Source: Betaproteobacteria bacterium
GTDB lineage: Bacteria > Pseudomonadota > Gammaproteobacteria > Burkholderiales > Usitatibacteraceae
Reading direction: 5' to 3'
NCBI GenBank assembly: GCA_012274175.1
Contig: JAAOZZ010000289.1
Span: 1-5,625, forward strand
Length of the DNA stretch: 5,625 nucleotides
A model generated the notes under the pieces. The model saw only the letters and a program-made list of their open reading frames with translations, searched no databases and was not told the DNA's origin. A program made the translations under genes and the position numbers. Below, one piece after another: positions 4,746 to 5,625 of this stretch (position 1 is the first letter of the stretch; each line of letters opens with the position of its first letter).

Positions 4746-5625
4746 GGATCCTCGTCACCGGCGCCGCCGGGTTCATCGGCTTCCACCTCGTGCGCCGCCT
4801 CACGGCGCGCGGCGATTTCGTGGTGGGCGTGGACAACCTGAACGCGTACTACGAGGTTTCCCTCAAGGAAGCGCGGCTTGCGCAGCTCGAGGGGAGCGAG
4901 AGCTTCGAGTTTGTTCGCGCGGATATCGCGGACCGCGCGACGATGGAGAAGGTCTTCGCCCACGGTCGCTTCGACGCCATCGTGAACCTCGCGGCCCAGG
5001 CTGGCGTGCGCCATTCGCTCGTGGATCCGTACGTGTACGTCGATTCCAACATCACCGGTTTTCTCAACATCTTCGAGGGCGCGCGCCGAGCCGGCACCGG
5101 TCACCTCGTGTTCGCATCGACCAGCTCCGTGTACGGGCTCAACACGAGGCTGCCCCTCGCCGAAACGCAGAACACGGATCACCCCATGTCCTTCTACGCG
5201 GCCACCAAGAAGGCGAACGAGGCGATGGCCCACGCGTACGCGCACCTCTACGGCATCGCGACCACGGGCCTGCGCTTCTTCACCGTGTACGGCCCGTGGG
5301 GACGGCCCGACATGGCGCTTTTCAAGTTCACCAGGGGGATTCTCGCGGGAGAGGCGATCCCGGTCTTCAACGAGGGGAGGATGGTCCGCGACTTCACCTA
5401 CGTGGACGACATCGTGGAAGGGGTCGAGCGGGTGATCGACCGGCCCGCGACGCCCGACGCGCGCTGGAGCTCCGACGATCCCGCGCCCTCCACCAGCAGC
5501 GCTCCGTGGCGCATCTTGAACATCGGCAACCACCGGCGCGTGGAGCTGATGACCTATATCCACGCCCTGGAGGATGCGCTCGGAAGGAAAGCGAAGCTGG
5601 AGCTGCTGCCGATGCAGGCGGGCGA
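4742..5625 (+). CDS. UDP-glucuronate 4-epimerase-type SDR enzyme, 3' partial
   Basis: NAD-dependent short-chain (extended SDR) sugar-nucleotide epimerase, open at the window end with 294 codons visible. The family is usually about 335 residues, so roughly 40 are missing. The Rossmann NAD motif is TGAAGFIG (6-13), with D31 at the end of the second strand. NLAAQAGVRHSL (82-93), the Ser/Thr site FASTSSVYG (124-132) and the catalytic YAATK (Y152, K156) follow. GLRFFTVYGPWGRPDMALF (176-194) and VRDFTYVDDIVEGV (215-228), with SSAPWRILNIGN (252-263) later, are the pattern of enzymes interconverting UDP-glucuronate and UDP-galacturonate. UDP-Glc/GlcNAc 4-epimerases lack this pattern. The start is the ATG overlapping the toxin stop. 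No good Shine-Dalgarno is seen, so translation may be coupled to the toxin. Likely role: supply of UDP-galacturonate for the polysaccharide. The family is very sure; the exact substrate is an inference from motif similarity. Confidence 0.92.
   Translation, partial: MRILVTGAAGFIGFHLVRRLTARGDFVVGVDNLNAYYEVSLKEARLAQLEGSESFEFVRADIADRATMEKVFAHGRFDAIVNLAAQAGVRHSLVDPYVYVDSNITGFLNIFEGARRAGTGHLVFASTSSVYGLNTRLPLAETQNTDHPMSFYAATKKANEAMAHAYAHLYGIATTGLRFFTVYGPWGRPDMALFKFTRGILAGEAIPVFNEGRMVRDFTYVDDIVEGVERVIDRPATPDARWSSDDPAPSTSSAPWRILNIGNHRRVELMTYIHALEDALGRKAKLELLPMQAG

Noticed and set aside
4010..5563. Very long open frame on the - strand (517 codons)
   Set aside because: It lies antisense to the antitoxin, toxin and epimerase genes, whose motifs are unmistakable. 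Its translation is Arg/Gly/His/Pro-rich with no recognisable domain, as expected from codon bias in GC-rich DNA.
1..5625. tRNA, rRNA, CRISPR array, insertion sequence or long repeats
   Set aside because: No cloverleaf, repeated spacer pattern, transposase motif or terminal inverted repeats were seen on either strand. Coding genes fill nearly the whole window.

Overview
The window is GC-rich, and every convincing gene lies on the + strand with little or no intergenic space. It reads as the inside of an exopolysaccharide (EPS) or capsule biosynthesis locus of a Gram-negative bacterium. The mix of a tyrosine-rich autokinase, a TPR protein, a FecR-domain protein, a Wzy/WaaL-type membrane protein, a VanZ-like protein and a sugar-nucleotide epimerase resembles EPS loci of Betaproteobacteria. 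That taxonomic placement is inference from gene content and protein style, because no marker gene is present.

Layout: (1) 1-651, C-terminal kinase domain of a bacterial tyrosine (BY) kinase, cut by the window start. (2) 653-1330, a secreted or membrane-anchored TPR-like protein, one base after the kinase stop. (3) 1327-2073, an exported FecR-domain protein whose ATG overlaps the TPR stop (ATGA). (4) 2094-2129, a strong intrinsic terminator. (5) 2145-3593, an O-antigen ligase/polymerase-family membrane protein whose GTG lies only 15 bases past the terminator T-run. (6) 3596-3991, a small VanZ-like membrane protein. (7) 4037-4261 and 4230-4745, an AbrB/MazE-type antitoxin and a PIN-domain toxin, preceded by a short AT-rich gap holding an inverted repeat. 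(8) 4742 to the window end, a UDP-glucuronate 4-epimerase-type enzyme starting on the toxin stop codon (ATGA) and lacking about 40 C-terminal residues because the window ends.

How the parts probably fit together: the epimerase supplies a UDP-sugar (UDP-galacturonate if the substrate assignment is right). The Wzy/WaaL-family protein polymerises or ligates the lipid-linked units on the periplasmic side. The BY-kinase with its tyrosine tail controls polymerisation and export. The TPR and FecR proteins look like envelope-side accessory factors whose precise roles are unknown. The toxin-antitoxin pair is not an EPS gene by family. It sits between the VanZ gene and the epimerase and is fused into the operon by a stop/start overlap.

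Each family in the window is already known. I see no clear new system. The most interesting points are structural: the terminator placed directly before the polymerase/ligase gene, and the toxin-antitoxin module embedded in the operon with an Arg-rich toxin tail leading into the epimerase start.
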